64,000 bases of DNA from Parietaria judaica (lineage: Eukaryota; Streptophyta; Magnoliopsida; Rosales; Urticaceae), in assembly GCA_954871525.1 (NCBI GenBank), contig OX940872.1, forward strand, positions 28,057,746 through 28,121,745, in the 5' to 3' direction. Positions 9,264 through 21,785 of the stretch are shown here, in pieces (positions within the stretch are counted from its first letter, which is position 1; each line of letters starts with the position of its first letter). A program made the position numbers and the translations under genes. The notes under the pieces are model-generated. The model searched no databases. It saw nothing but the letters and a program-made list of their open reading frames with translations, and had not been told where the DNA came from.

Positions 9264-12068
9264 CTAGCTAGCTGTTGAACTCGAGACCTCTGCGCTGCAA
9301 ACCGGACACACCTGAAAACACAACAACACGAGTCCTTAAAAGTCGAGATCACGATGAAGCAAAAACTATTATATGCATCCGATATCAGCCGTTCCTTCGA
9401 GAATACAACCAGGCTCCCCCTAAAGACGTAAGAGACAACATACCAAAGTTCGCATGCCGTCTCTCTCAAGAGCCTAATACTTATTTATTACAAAACTACC
9501 CAAATGCCCCAAATAACCTAATAAGTTAAATAAAAATAAATTAAACCTATCAATATCACAGGAATGTTTTCACTTTTCAGAGATAGAATGCTTCTGACCA
9601 CAAAAGATAGTGCGTGAGGAGCTAGATAATTTGGATTGGAGAAAAGTAACGTGGCGAATTGTGAAAAAATTATAAGTTTAGGGCTAGTTTTTAGATGATA
9701 ATTATGTGTGGTTAGTTAGTGTGGCTATAGATAATTAGCAAGTATCTTTTGTAAAGGATTTAGATAGGATAATAATGATTGCTCTGTTAATTATAAGGGT
9801 AATAAAGTTCATTAACCTACCATAATTATCACAAAGACAAAGTAACTAATAAGCATACCTTGTTAATATTTAACCAATTGCTTAAACATTCAGGATGGTA
9901 GGAATGTTTGCATGACAGCAATGTCAAGGTATCACCATCCTCATACTCCATTCGGCATATGACGCACCTGAATCAGATGTACATCAATATATACATATAT
10001 ATATATATAATACATATATATATGTTGACTAACAGACAGAATCTAAGAGAAGTGTGGAACTAATGGCTCACGAATCATTGCTTCCATTCTGACTGCTTCC
10101 AGCCTTGTAATCAACTGAAGGCAACGAGGCGATTGTATCAGCTGAAAGTCCTCTGCTCTCTGTTCCAACTACATCTCCCAATGCAATCAACTCCTAAAAT
10201 GTGGAATAATTTTTTTTAGTAAAAAATAAAATAAAATGAAAGAAATACTTTAAAATACCAGCTCACCTCGTATGATAGTTCATCTGGATCAACCTCTTCC
10301 CAAGCATCCTGCAAACAAATCAGGAGGTGAGTAAGAAGAAAGAGATAAGGCACTTTGGCGCAAAACTTAATATTAGTAGAGAAACAGTAACGAAAAATGA
10401 TCTCAGAGGGACAAGAGTCAATGACTTACTGACTTTGTAAGTAAAAATGCTGCCTAATACAATGTTATCACCCCCCGCGATAATAGAGCTTAGTCAAGTT
10501 ATAATTCAGTACTTTTGTTTACTATTTAAGCTTAGTTTGTCCTCTAGACTTTAAGCTACAGACTATAGGGAGAGAGAGTTTTACCGGATCTCAATAGGTG
10601 AAAAGATCTTTAAACCGGGACCACAACAAACAACTGCTAAGGATGGCCAAAGATCACAACCACATAAACTGCTTAACCTTAATCTTTTTTCATGAACTTT
10701 GTTTGATTTACTAAGCAGTTGTAAGAGGCTAAGAGCTCAAGCAATTCTGATAGGACCCAAAATGGAAATCCAAGAGAGACAATAACACTTTATTGATAAC
10801 AAAATCCCGGGCTCTTAGTCGAGAGGTATACCGGGGAAACTCTCTAACTTATGTAAAATAGAAAATTTCACAAATCAAACATGACAACTAACCCTTATAT
10901 AGGCTTATGGCTTAAACACCCTTTATTAACCCTAGACCAATAATACTTAAAATATACCTGTAATATAATATAATACAATTAATCGCATAATAATGTGAGT
11001 CTAACAAACACATACCTGAGAGTAAACACCATGGTCCTCTGGGTCTGAGTCCTCTTCATCATCACCTGAAAACACAGAAATAACCAAAACTGAGACCTTA
11101 ACATGATTTTATTCTGCATAGAGAATTGTATAACAGGAATTTGGAAGGGTGAGACCAAAACACTCACGGTCATTTAACCCCGCAAGAGAGAACAATCTAG
11201 CAGCCATTTCCCTATCCTCAGCATCCTGCAGGGCTCTTGCATACGCCTCGTCGCTCGCGAAAACTGCCGGGTCAAGTTCCACAGTAGTGGTATCGGCCGC
11301 CTCCGCATCATCGGCATGATGATCATGCACATCAAATGCATCATGAGCATCGACATCACTTCCTTCTTCTCCCTCTTCATCATCTTCTTCTTCTTCATCG
11401 TCATCATCATCGTCATCTTCATCCGTTTCATCATGAAACTCATCGAAATCATCCTCGTCATCGGGTAGATAACTTCCGGCTTCCCAACTTCCGTAATCGC
11501 TCCCCTCGGTGTTCATGCGTAGCATCATATACGCCCGCTCCTACTCCATGATCATCACAGATTGATATAAGTGCAGGCAAAAATTCAACAAAATAAGACA
11601 ATCTCCGTTAGTTTTCAAAAGATAATCAGAATGAAGAATAATCAAAGCATGAATTCAGCTCCTACAGAAGGTACGTTCTAAAACCGCAAAGTTCGGCTTC
11701 GAAGAACTCACATCAAAGCATGAATTCGAGAAATAATGAACAAAACGGAGAATCGCGGAACATTCAAATCGAAGAGCTGTTGATCTAGAAATCGAAGCAA
11801 GAGACGAGGAGGGAGTGAGAGAGAGAGAGAGGACCTGTTCTTGGAGAGTGCGAGCGAGAGCAAGGTCGGCGTCGACCTGGCTGAGATTGGTGAAGGGCGT
11901 TCTGGAGGAAGGGCGATCGGCGGCGGAAGGAGAGGAGTGAGGGAGGTCGGAGGAGGAGTCGTGGAGGTCGAGGGGGTTAGGGTTTTCGCCATGGTCGGAG
12001 TCGGCGAGGGGCTTGGTGGTGGCTGCTCCGCCGCCGGAGCCCGATTTGGCGCTCTGGTTGTTCTCCAT
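9264..12068 (-). CDS. BBR: BIG BROTHER-related RING-H2 E3 ubiquitin ligase, 325 aa, seven exons
   Basis: Exons, in coding order on the minus strand: 12068-11835, 11540-11168, 11065-11016, 10308-10267, 10193-10072, 9967-9859, 9311-9264; every junction is GT-AG and the phases agree. The N-terminal part is low-complexity. Exon 2 has a long Asp/Glu-rich run, then an alanine-rich region ending in ALQDAEDREMAARLFSLAG. The C-terminal RING-H2 finger is complete: C275, C278, C293, H295, H298, C301, C312, C315, with the last two ligands on a tiny final exon. RING-H2 proteins transfer ubiquitin from an E2 to substrates; the BIG BROTHER family restricts organ growth in Arabidopsis. Overall architecture and the VCPVCSAEVS ending match the BIG BROTHER-related branch as I recall it. 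The 707-bp intron 3 is the longest. Confidence 0.9.
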
Positions 12069-13277
12069 TGAGATTGCAGAAGAAAAATGTGGGGTTTGCT
12101 TTGAGTATTAGACAAAGTTGAGGGGCTTCTCTGCTGCTTCAAACAACAATAATCCAATTCCTACTTCTAAATTCTACACGTTTGCTTTGCTCATCAAATA
12201 TTCGACAAATATTGCTACCAGGAGTCCCTCGATTTCGATTTTTCTCCGTTTCTGTCTTTTGATTTTCTATTTGCGGCAAAAATATCTAGAGTGAAAAAAA
12301 AAAACAGAGCATTATGTGCATAATAATAAGTTTTTTCAACAAAAAATACAACGCTAAGAAAATTGTGGGATCATCATTTTTATTCAAGCCTTGCTAACTT
12401 TGTTAACATCTTTACATGTAGTGCAGTTATGAGGCCACATTATGATGAGTGGGGCAGCCGCCCCACTTGCCGGTCCAAGTATATTCTAATTTCATATTTT
12501 TGTGCTTATTTTTTAGACTTTGCGTTTACGTTTTGATCGGTTATGCAAAAAAATCCAAATACCACTTGTTTAGAGTATCTTTACATGTGCAGTGTTTCTC
12601 TTTGAGAATAAGCGACACCAAATTCTCAAAGTAATGGTAAATAAAAGAAAATTACGAGTAAGAACAAATATCTTCGGTCTGAAAACTATGTCGTTATGTT
12701 GAAGTTGAGAGCAAAAAATAAGGATTCTTTTACTTGTTTATTAATTTTTAAAACTTGCATATATTAACAGCATATTTACGTGGTTGTTACAGGATCTTAA
12801 AATTTATTTTTGTTTTCCTTATTACATGTTTAACATTTGTGATATATGAAATTGTAAAGCTACAAAGTCTTAAAATTTATTTTTTCCCAGGTCCCTCATT
12901 TTAAGGCCGGCTCTATTAACGTCAACTCTCTAAAGAGACGCATAAGTCCATGTACCCCCCATCTTCGCCCGTGATGGAGTGCTGTGCAAACTAAGGGGTA
13001 TTTACGGACAATTCGTATGTTAACAAAATTAACAAAGTGTAACCGTTATCATTATCGGAACTAGAACCGAAAAATTTAAAATCGAAACCGTTACCGTTAG
13101 TGAGACCCGGATATTTAAAACCCGAGAATCAATTACCAGAACCGGAAAGGTTATCGGAACCGGAAAGGGGTAAAAAACAAGTGTCTTATCTGAAGTCAAG
13201 AGCGATTCTTGCCAATTACTCTTCACAATAAATGTACTTGGGCTGAGTGTATATTTGGGCTGAGAGAGTCAATACCC
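12069..13277. other. Intergenic between divergent genes
   Basis: This holds the leader and promoter side of the RING ligase gene and the upstream region of the uS10 gene. A segment at about 13040-13180 is rich in ACCG/CCGG words resembling hAT subterminal repeats and may be a decayed non-autonomous element. No gene is seen. Confidence 0.5.
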
Positions 13278-13322
13278 GGCCCAATAAGAAGTCCCTCTGA
13301 CCTAAAAAGCAAGAAACCCTAA
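13278..13322 (+). promoter_or_regulatory. Site II-like and telo-box elements of a ribosomal protein promoter
   Basis: GGCCCA at 13278-13283 is a site II-type element, and TGGGCT occurs twice just upstream (near 13240 and 13256). AAACCCTAA, the telo box, is at 13314-13322, about 80 bp before the ATG. This combination is typical of plant ribosomal protein genes, where it supports expression in dividing cells. Confidence 0.75.
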
Positions 13323-13401
13323 TGCCAGATTCAGATAACGAGTTTCGCTAACCAGAGAGAGAAGCCGTCCGTGCAGCTTGTTCCCCAACTCGATCTCAGC
13401 C

Positions 13402-14160
<759 letters not shown>

Positions 14161-15253
14161 ATCATGCCTAATATTACCCCTTGGGTTTTGCTCATTCTGG
14201 ATCGGGGCTCGTCGGGGCTTTGATGGTGTAGTATTAGCAAAATCTTTGTTCTTAAGTTATTTTGAACTGAACCTCACTTTTTGAGGAATTTTTGTTATTC
14301 CTTCTAGAATTCAAAATTTTGCGTGCTTTAAGATATATGTTTGAGTTATTTGAAACTGTTTTAAGGTTTTTCATTTTAGCCAACCTGCATTATATTCTCG
14401 ATAAAATGCCCCGGAAATTGCTGAAACCTCCAACCTTCTTCGGAAAATCTCAGCACACACCCTAACTTGACTTTGTATCATAGTTTTGAGTTTAGACTAT
14501 AGTATGTTGTAAAAGTTGTTAGATATATAAACATGTCGCATCGAGTTACTAAAAAAATTGGGAAACATTGGATGATTTACCGCCAAGTTTAGGGTGCAAT
14601 ATCACCGAAAATTGATATTAAACCTGTGCAAAGTTGCCGATAATTACCGATCTGCGGTTTTACAAAAATTCGGTCCGTGAATTTCACCAAAATATAGACA
14701 TTTGTCACTGAAATTAGGTATCATTGCCAATGTTTTTAGTGTCATCATTGAGCTGTGGCTTGACATTGTAACAGAAGAGTTTAACCCTTTATAGTGTAGA
14801 ATTTGAAATGGAGTTTGATTTTTTAGACCCTTTAGATTTATTTGTGATTAGAAAGAAAAAAATATTTTGCTATTGTTCTTTTTTTATTTTAAATTATTTC
14901 TTATTTCTTACTTTCGTTTAGCATCCTCTTGAAAACTGAATATAAATATGTTCATGCAAAATCGAATCATGAAAGAGCAGACTTCAGAGGTAAGTTGTAT
15001 TAAACCACAAACATAAAAGCCATTTTACTCTTATTTGATGGGGGCAAAGAAGTTAAATTATCTAATATAAAATACTGAGGTAAAAATAAAAAATAAAAAA
15101 ATCAAGTGAAAATTAAACTCACTTGTTATGTAGTAAATATAATCTATATTATGTTGTTTGATCTTAGTATACATTCTCACCCATACAAAGGATGTAAAGA
15201 TCCGACATTTATTTAATCACCATGTAGCTGAGACGAGGTCATGACATGACAGA
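14161..15253. other. Intergenic between convergent genes
   Basis: This holds the 3' ends of the uS10 gene and the minus-strand SDHAF2 gene. A short segment at about 14560-14760 has repeated ATTACCGA/CACCAAAA-like words that may be TE debris. No gene is seen. Confidence 0.5.
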
Positions 15254-16599
15254 TCACTGGTTCCCCATAACGGGTCCGTCACGGCCTTTCTTAAAGTCAT
15301 CCCACCCTCTCACCCAAGGCTTTCCGGGCTCTGCTCGGGTTTCGGGAGAAGCGTGGGCGTTAAGGTTGTTCATCACTTTGTTGCTCACAGCAGTGAATAC
15401 CTGTTATAATCATGGAAGAACAGATTTCAACAAGACATGAAAAGTTGAAAACCAATTAGGAAGGTGGAAACGAAGAGCTGTAAAAGCCCGCTCACCGGAT
15501 TGGTTTTGACTTCTTCGGGAGGTTGTTCTTGGCCGGAAAGCCACTTCCAGAGGTCTGGATTTTCCTACATAACAAAAATCCGACCTTCAATGAAGATATC
15601 TCAAACTCGTGCCTGTGACTTCTATATGATTTGATAACGCACTAATCTCAACGGTCACAAAGATTAAGCACCTTAATATCGTAAAATAAATGGAATCTCT
15701 ATGTCCATTGTTTATCAAGTCAACGCCAATGATACCCGAGTTCTCGGTAAGTCCGGATACTTCCAGGTAATCATTATTCAATACAAAAGTTCCGTTATAA
15801 CAGTTGTAAAACACCATGGTCAGGAACTCGTGATTGTCTATGTAGTTAAACTTGTTGAAGATCTCATTCAGGTATCGCGTTTTTCCGAGCAGAACCCAGC
15901 TAAAAGAGTGGCAAGTATTTGTCGGAGAACGAACAACAAAATTTAAAATTCCGCTTCGGTTGTACCAGCTCGGGCCTAAACGGAAGTTATACAACTTTTA
16001 CGAAACCCAACTACGAGAACAAATTATATTTCTTATCTAAAAATCTGAAGCCAAACTTGATCAAGTTTTGTGGCCATCAACACCACACAATGTTATAGCC
16101 TAATCAACATTTAGTATATAATGTAGAAGTTTGATCAATCTAGAAACCCTGGAATAATGCTCTAACTCAAAAGGTTCGATCTGTGAATCGATGGAGAGAT
16201 AAGAGTAGCTTACAAGGTCCAAGACGAAGGAGAGAGCTTTGATTCCGTCATCATCCATGGAGTGGATGTGCTCCTCCACCCATTTTCCCAGAACCAAATC
16301 CAACTCCAGAAACCCCCTTTGCTTGCTCCTGTATATCAGCCTAACGCAGCCCAAACAGAATCGCGACTCAGAATCGCCATCAGGCTTGAAAGAAGAGGAG
16401 AGAAGAGATCAATGGCGAACCTGTTATGGAGTCGTCTCTTGCTCTCCTCATTCTCCGTGGAGTAACGGCGAGCTCCATGGAAGCCATGGCTGGGAAGCAA
16501 CCTCGTTGTGGATGCATCGACGCGAGCGAGAGGTTGGGCTATGGCCGAGGATTTCAGGAGGCGATCGACGGCGATCAGGGCTCTTCTCAGACTCCTCAT
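15254..16599 (-). CDS. SDHAF2: Succinate dehydrogenase assembly factor 2, mitochondrial, 173 aa
   Basis: Exons in coding order: 16599-16421, 16340-16214, 15564-15496, 15400-15254; GT-AG, phases consistent. The N-terminus is basic and serine/arginine-rich without acidic residues (MRSLRRALIAVDRLL...), as expected for a mitochondrial presequence. The core carries the SdhE/Sdh5 signature RSKQRGFLELDLVLGKW followed by ENPDLWKWLSGQEQPPEE. This family binds the flavoprotein subunit SDH1 in the matrix and promotes covalent FAD attachment, needed for complex II. The C-terminal WVRGWDDFKKGRDG...GNQ motif is typical of the plant proteins. An in-frame ATG exists 108 bp further upstream, but the chosen start gives the more normal presequence. 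Confidence 0.93.
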
Positions 16600-18260
16600 T
16601 TTCGTTCTTCTCCGATCAAAGCAAAAATTCAGAGAAAAAGGCTCGTCGTTGGAAATGGTGAGACGTGGAGGCTTGAGATCGACGAGGGAGGGACGAGCTA
16701 AATACAAACAATTGGCTAAAAGTATGAGATGAGATGTCGTTTCCCTCGGTATAAATATTTTATTTCTTTTACATTTATTTTTCGTTTTAATAAATATAAA
16801 TTGTGAGTTATCGTTTATGTTTTACCCAGTATAATTTGCTTTTTGTAAGTTGAGCGGTTTATTTATTACATTTTCTTTTAGGTTTTTTTTTTTCAAACAT
16901 ATTCTCGCTTCTTCTCTGTGATTACTTCACTTCGATGCTTTCTATTCCCAAGATCATCTCTTCCGACTCTGAATGTTTTTCTCTTCTCCATCGTACTCAT
17001 CGTTCTTCTGCTATGTTCATTATGGTTCGTGAACGACGACTTCGAGCAACGAAGAATAAATATATTTAACACACACTATAAAAAAGATTCAAATTTAATT
17101 CAAAATTTAAAAATATATACGCTCATGTTAATTAAATCATATAGAGCAGAAAAAGATGGTTAAGACTGATGTATACTAGGTGTTTTAATTACAACACACA
17201 AATTGAGGAATAAATATAATTCAATTTAGTTATTTAGAGCAATTTCTCTATAATTAACACATTATTTTTTTTTCGGTGCAGAGCACACTAATGTTATCCA
17301 TTTGGACTGATAGAATTTTTGTTCCTCTATCTTTAAGTTATTAAAGTTCTAAATAAGATCATCGATGTATTAAAATTTAAAATTAATAATTTATTCTATA
17401 AATATAATACTTAAATTTTATTACCGTTACGATTCTACATTTTTGCGCGGTGCTTATCCACTGTTTATTAAAAAAATATTGAGAAAAAAAACTCAAATCT
17501 TTCAATTTTAAAGTGTACTATATAAATGTGTATATATATTTTCACTGTAAATTAATGGGAATGATTATATATGTGGTTCATAATCATAAATAATAATATT
17601 TATTTGTTAGCGACATAAGTATTTAAGTTAAAATTTATCAATGTTTTATGCGGTAAAAATATTTAATTTTAACTAAATTTATCTATACACATTTAAATAG
17701 AGGATTAGCGTATAATTTGTGCTCACATTGTCATTAGTGGTGTTGTGCTCCTCTCAAACTTCTGAAAAACGTTCCAATTTACCTTTTTTTTCCCTTTAGT
17801 ATCAAGCTATTTTTTTTTCTCTAACAAATTACTAAAATAATAAATGTACACCAAATATAAAAAAAAATACATAAAAATACTATGAACTTAATGAGACTTA
17901 AGTACTTTTACCTCTATTTTCAGGTTTTGATACACCCCTACCTAAGTTCCGCGATGGAAATTATGTTTACGAGTAAAAGGGTGATTTTAAATTTTTGAAA
18001 AATTAAAATGATAGAAAAGTAAAAACTAAATTTTAGTACATTTCGAAGTTAAATATTTGAGCTGATTTTGAAAATAAAGTATGTTCATGCAAAAGCAATA
18101 TATATATATATAAGTAAAATCCCAAAAATGTAATAGAAAATAACACAACTGATATGATTTCAATTTTCCATATCGGCCATCCGCAATCTACATCTCAAAT
18201 TATGATCCAAGGATATACAAATATTAATTACTCTTGAAAATGTTAAAATGAAGATCTATT
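16600..18260. other. Intergenic, AT-rich
   Basis: This is the promoter side of the minus-strand SDHAF2 gene followed by more than 1 kb of very AT-rich DNA and the 3' flank of the thioredoxin gene. Short open frames around 16.9-17.2 kb show no protein-like composition. I see no gene or clear element. Confidence 0.6.
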
Positions 18261-19767
18261 CTACACCAATAAGGCCTCAACATATTCTTGTAGCTTCGCT
18301 TTCGAAATCGCACCTTCCCTCCTGCTTCCCGGAACTTCCTTCCCGTTCTTGAACAGAATCAGGGTCGGCAATCCGTACACTTGGTATTCTTTGATTAAGT
18401 TCGAGTTCGCATCGTGGTCAATCTTCACGATCGTCATCCTGTCTTCGTATTCCTGCATACGTTGAGAACAAAACTCCATAAGCACCACCATTGATTTCTG
18501 AAGGAAGGGCTATTTTAGTTGACAGAACGTTCTACTGTGAGGAAAATGGAAGAATCAGATAGTTATGCTAAAGCTCCATATGGTTCCATGAGAAAAAGCT
18601 CCATATGGTTCCATGAGAAACTTGGTCAGTGACCCCAACAGCAATCTGAAAACCGCCCGACGAACCAATACAGGTATACACATAGATTACGGGCATATCG
18701 ACCGGTAATAGGTTAGGTGGTATATACCAATAGGTTACGGGTATGTCAACTCGTAATCTATAGGGTTTTAACAACCGAACATTGATTATGCCGATCAAAT
18801 TTTACGAGATTATCACTACCCAATGGATATAATATAGCATTGAAAATTATGTAAATATTAATTCATTTATAAAAAAACGTCTATTCAAGAAAAAAAAGAG
18901 TAAGGGATTCAAGTGATATTAGAGTTACGGGATTTTACAGTTTGTAAGAGGTTCTACATGTCGGACGAGCTGCCCGCGGGTGGGTCTGCCCTACCCACAT
19001 TTTTGGTGGGCATGGGCGACCCTGCTGTTAAAACCCGCCCAAGTCCACTACGAGGATGGGCAACTCATCCCCAATTTTAAAAAAATCTCTGTTCAGTTTA
19101 AACAATTTTGTTTTTTGGTGGGCACGTAAAACCCGCCCGCCCACGGGTGCGAGCGCGGGCGGCTTACAACCACACAAAAAAAAGTATCCAAACGGGTGAT
19201 GTCCGCGCCCACCCGTTTGGAAAACCAGCGAGTTCGGCAACACAAAACATGTTCTAGTAAAATTTCGGGGACGGGTATATGGCGTAACAGACGGGTTACC
19301 GTGCGCCTCGATCGGCTTTCGAAGGACGATTCGAACCACCCACTACACCTACATACAGTATTACCTAATGATAAATAAATCTACAAAATTTCAGGGCATA
19401 ACACTGAGCTGAATTCATACAGACGCGATGGGGAACGCACCTGAGCGAGCCATTCCATGAAGGGGGTGATGAGGCGGCAGGGAGCGCACCACGTGGCCAC
19501 GAACTCAACCAGAACCGGCCGGTCCGAGCTCAGCACCGCGTTCGGAAACTCCTTCTCGTCGATCTCCCGGACTCCGCAAGTGACCGAAACCCGAAGCCCT
19601 TCAGTAGAAGGAGAAGACGCGAAACGACGACGAGGAAGCCGCCACTGAGAGCGGAGGCTCTTGGAGAGCGAAAGAGACTGCCGTGGAGGCGTCGGGGAGG
19701 TGAACGTCGGTGGTCTAGGGAGCAACATGGAAGTAGTGGTGGACTTCGAGAGGATCACTGTTTCCAT
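18261..19767 (-). CDS. TRX-X: Thioredoxin x, chloroplast, 172 aa, two exons
   Basis: Exon 1 is 19767-19441 and exon 2 is 18452-18261, separated by a 988-bp GT-AG intron. Residues 1 to about 64 form a Ser/Thr/Pro/Arg-rich chloroplast transit peptide. The thioredoxin fold follows: [13 protein letters not shown] with redox cysteines C94 and C97, the VKIDHDAN segment, the cis-proline in YGLPTL and the tail [19 protein letters not shown]. The last motif and the DHDAN segment match plant thioredoxin x, which mainly reduces 2-Cys peroxiredoxin in the stroma. The active site here reads WCAPC rather than the common WCGPC. The intron contains a 25-bp direct duplication near 18.57 kb and a GC-rich block, so it has taken insertions. 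Confidence 0.93.
18566..18623. repeat. Tandem duplication of about 28 bp in the Trx-x intron
   Basis: The word AAAGCTCCATATGGTTCCAT followed by GAGAA occurs twice in direct succession with a few extra A residues between. It lies inside the thioredoxin x intron, about 115 bp from the exon 2 acceptor. Confidence 0.8.
18955..19345. repeat. GC-rich insertion-like block in the Trx-x intron
   Basis: Against an AT-rich intron this block is rich in CCCGCCC, GGGTGGG and GGGCGG words in both orientations (for example 18973-19040 and 19125-19165 against 19195-19215). Such clustered inverted short motifs are common near hAT ends, but I could not find matching tips or a target duplication. Confidence 0.4.
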
Positions 19768-20820
19768 GGCGTTTGTTGAATTCGGAGCTTCGATTTGCAG
19801 AGAGTTTTCAAGGTTGAAGATGATTGCAGGCGTGGAAGCCTAGCGGCCACGCAATGTTCCATTTTTTTGGCTCTAAAAGATTTTTGGATAATTAAAAAAG
19901 GGTTAATAGTGGCAAAAATACCAATTTTTTTAATCAAATGTAGCAGAGTATTTTTTATGTTTTTTTTTTGTCGGAAAAACATTAAATGTAAGGGGTGTAT
20001 TCCAAATGTTTATTTTATCGGTAACAATATCAAATGCTTAGCTAAGCGTAAATGACACACAAGAAAACTCGATAAATTATATTATTGAAGTTATTAATTT
20101 ATAGAGGGATAATTTAGCTATGCTAGTTAGAGTAGGGATTGTAAAAAGTATTATTTTATAAAATTTATTAATTGTCGAATATTAATTTAACGAGATTCTT
20201 CTATACTAATATTTAATTTTATTGGCTTAGTAGTGAGTATTTGCAGCACAACTAAACTAAACTAACAACTGATATTAGAAGAGCTAGGTTAACATGAAAC
20301 AATCCCAACAACCAGTCGATCATCCCTTTTAAGCCTAAAATCTCAAATACAATATAACGACATTTTATAATAATTTACTATTACAAAATTATTTTTATTA
20401 ATAAAAATATTATAATTAAACTTATTATCTTAAGACATATTTAGAAAATAAATTTGTAGTTCTATAAATAGTTTTTCTCATTTAGAAATTCATATAAACA
20501 GCAATATTGCTTATTATTCTTGCAACTCTTTGTTTCAAATCATTTCTCGATTTTTTTTTTTGATAAGTTGTTTTTAATGAATGATATTATGACAAGTTTA
20601 GTTCCGCATCGATTTTCTTTGTTGTCATTCTAATTGAACTCTCAATTTATTTTTATAAGAAAGCAACATTAATTTTTGAATTTCTAACGAAACACTAGGT
20701 AATTAAACTGAGAAAAAAATTACATATAGTTATTATTATAAATGCTAATTATATATTTCAAAATTGATAATACTTGTTTTGCTAGTAAAAAGATCATTTA
20801 TGTTATTCGCGTAAAATGGA
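19768..20820. other. Intergenic, AT-rich, with a partial MITE-like end
   Basis: Just upstream of the thioredoxin gene, at about 19900-19925, GGGTTAATAGTGGCAAAAAT closely matches the tip of the MITE at 7684. I do not find its inverted partner, so it may be a broken copy. The remaining sequence is AT-rich without a recognised feature. Confidence 0.45.
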
Positions 20821-21785
20821 ATATAAATGAGACCATCCATTGGTCGAAGATGTGCCCGACATAAAGCTCGTGCCCGGGGGCCTAAAAGTGTGAAAGTTCC
20901 TTTGCGACAAAAGTGGAGAAAAGTTTATCCGTACTTGTTGATACAGGTCTTTCCGAGTCTCATCCGGTGGTCTGATTGAGGCGGGGAGCTCACCGATCCC
21001 GAGCAAAGATCCCAAGGACCGAGGTTCACTCAAGCTTAGCTACGATGGGTTGTGCAAAATACGTCAATCCAAGCAAACACTCGTAGAATCGTAATTCCCG
21101 CCCTCTTTTCTTTGGCGGCAGCGTAGGTTAGAATTGTCATGGTCCAGAAAGCTATCGAGGGTGTTGGAACGATCTCGAGCCTTTCTCTTGTGAAGATGAA
21201 AAAACGTGAGCTCAAATGCACAGGGAAGGGGCGGTCCTCTATCGCCCACTCTGATGCTTTAATATTACTCGAATATTTAGGGTATCACTTGTGCTAGAGA
21301 TTATATGTGTATTAAGGAGGTAATTTTAGGGAGGCATGAGAGAGTTTTGAGTTTGAGAGCATTTATTTTGTTTTAAAAAGCTTACCCTCACTGGTGATTG
21401 AGCATGACATTTATAAGAAAGAGTCGTTCCTTACCTTTTATAAGCAAGTGAGTAATTTAGAGGCCTTGGACGCCTCTTGGAGTCATGTACACTTCCGGGG
21501 TGGGTTTCACGGTTTTAGTGGCACGCACGCCACTCTTGGTAGCACAGTGTGCTTTGGGCGGCACGCATGCGCGCTCTTACTTGTAGAGTCTTGTAATTCT
21601 AAGACCCTGACTGATGATATCAGATAAACTTTGCAGTGTTGACTTTCCTTGGCTAGGTCAGGTCAATTTTATGGCGTTGACTTTTTGGACTAGGCTTGGG
21701 TTGAATTTTCCGAGCAGGCCTGAATAGCCTTCTGGGCCTGTTTTGGTCTTGGTTATCATTTAAGGAAAGGAGCATAACAAGTTAA
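20820..21785 (-). mobile_element. LTR-retrotransposon remnant (likely)
   Basis: This block stands out from AT-rich flanks by its higher GC. Read on the minus strand it has the order expected of an LTR: an upstream region, a TATA-like CTTATAAAAGG near 21440, then leader-like sequence and short open frames without a complete domain. Possible tips are TGTTATGCTCC near 21785 and ...TATCAACA near 20935, but no target duplication was found. No gag, protease, integrase or reverse transcriptase motif is readable. Confidence 0.35.

Noticed and set aside
11174..11551. Alternate frames over RING ligase exon 2
   Set aside because: They come from the GAT/GAA repeats that encode the acidic run; the spliced frame leads to a complete RING finger.
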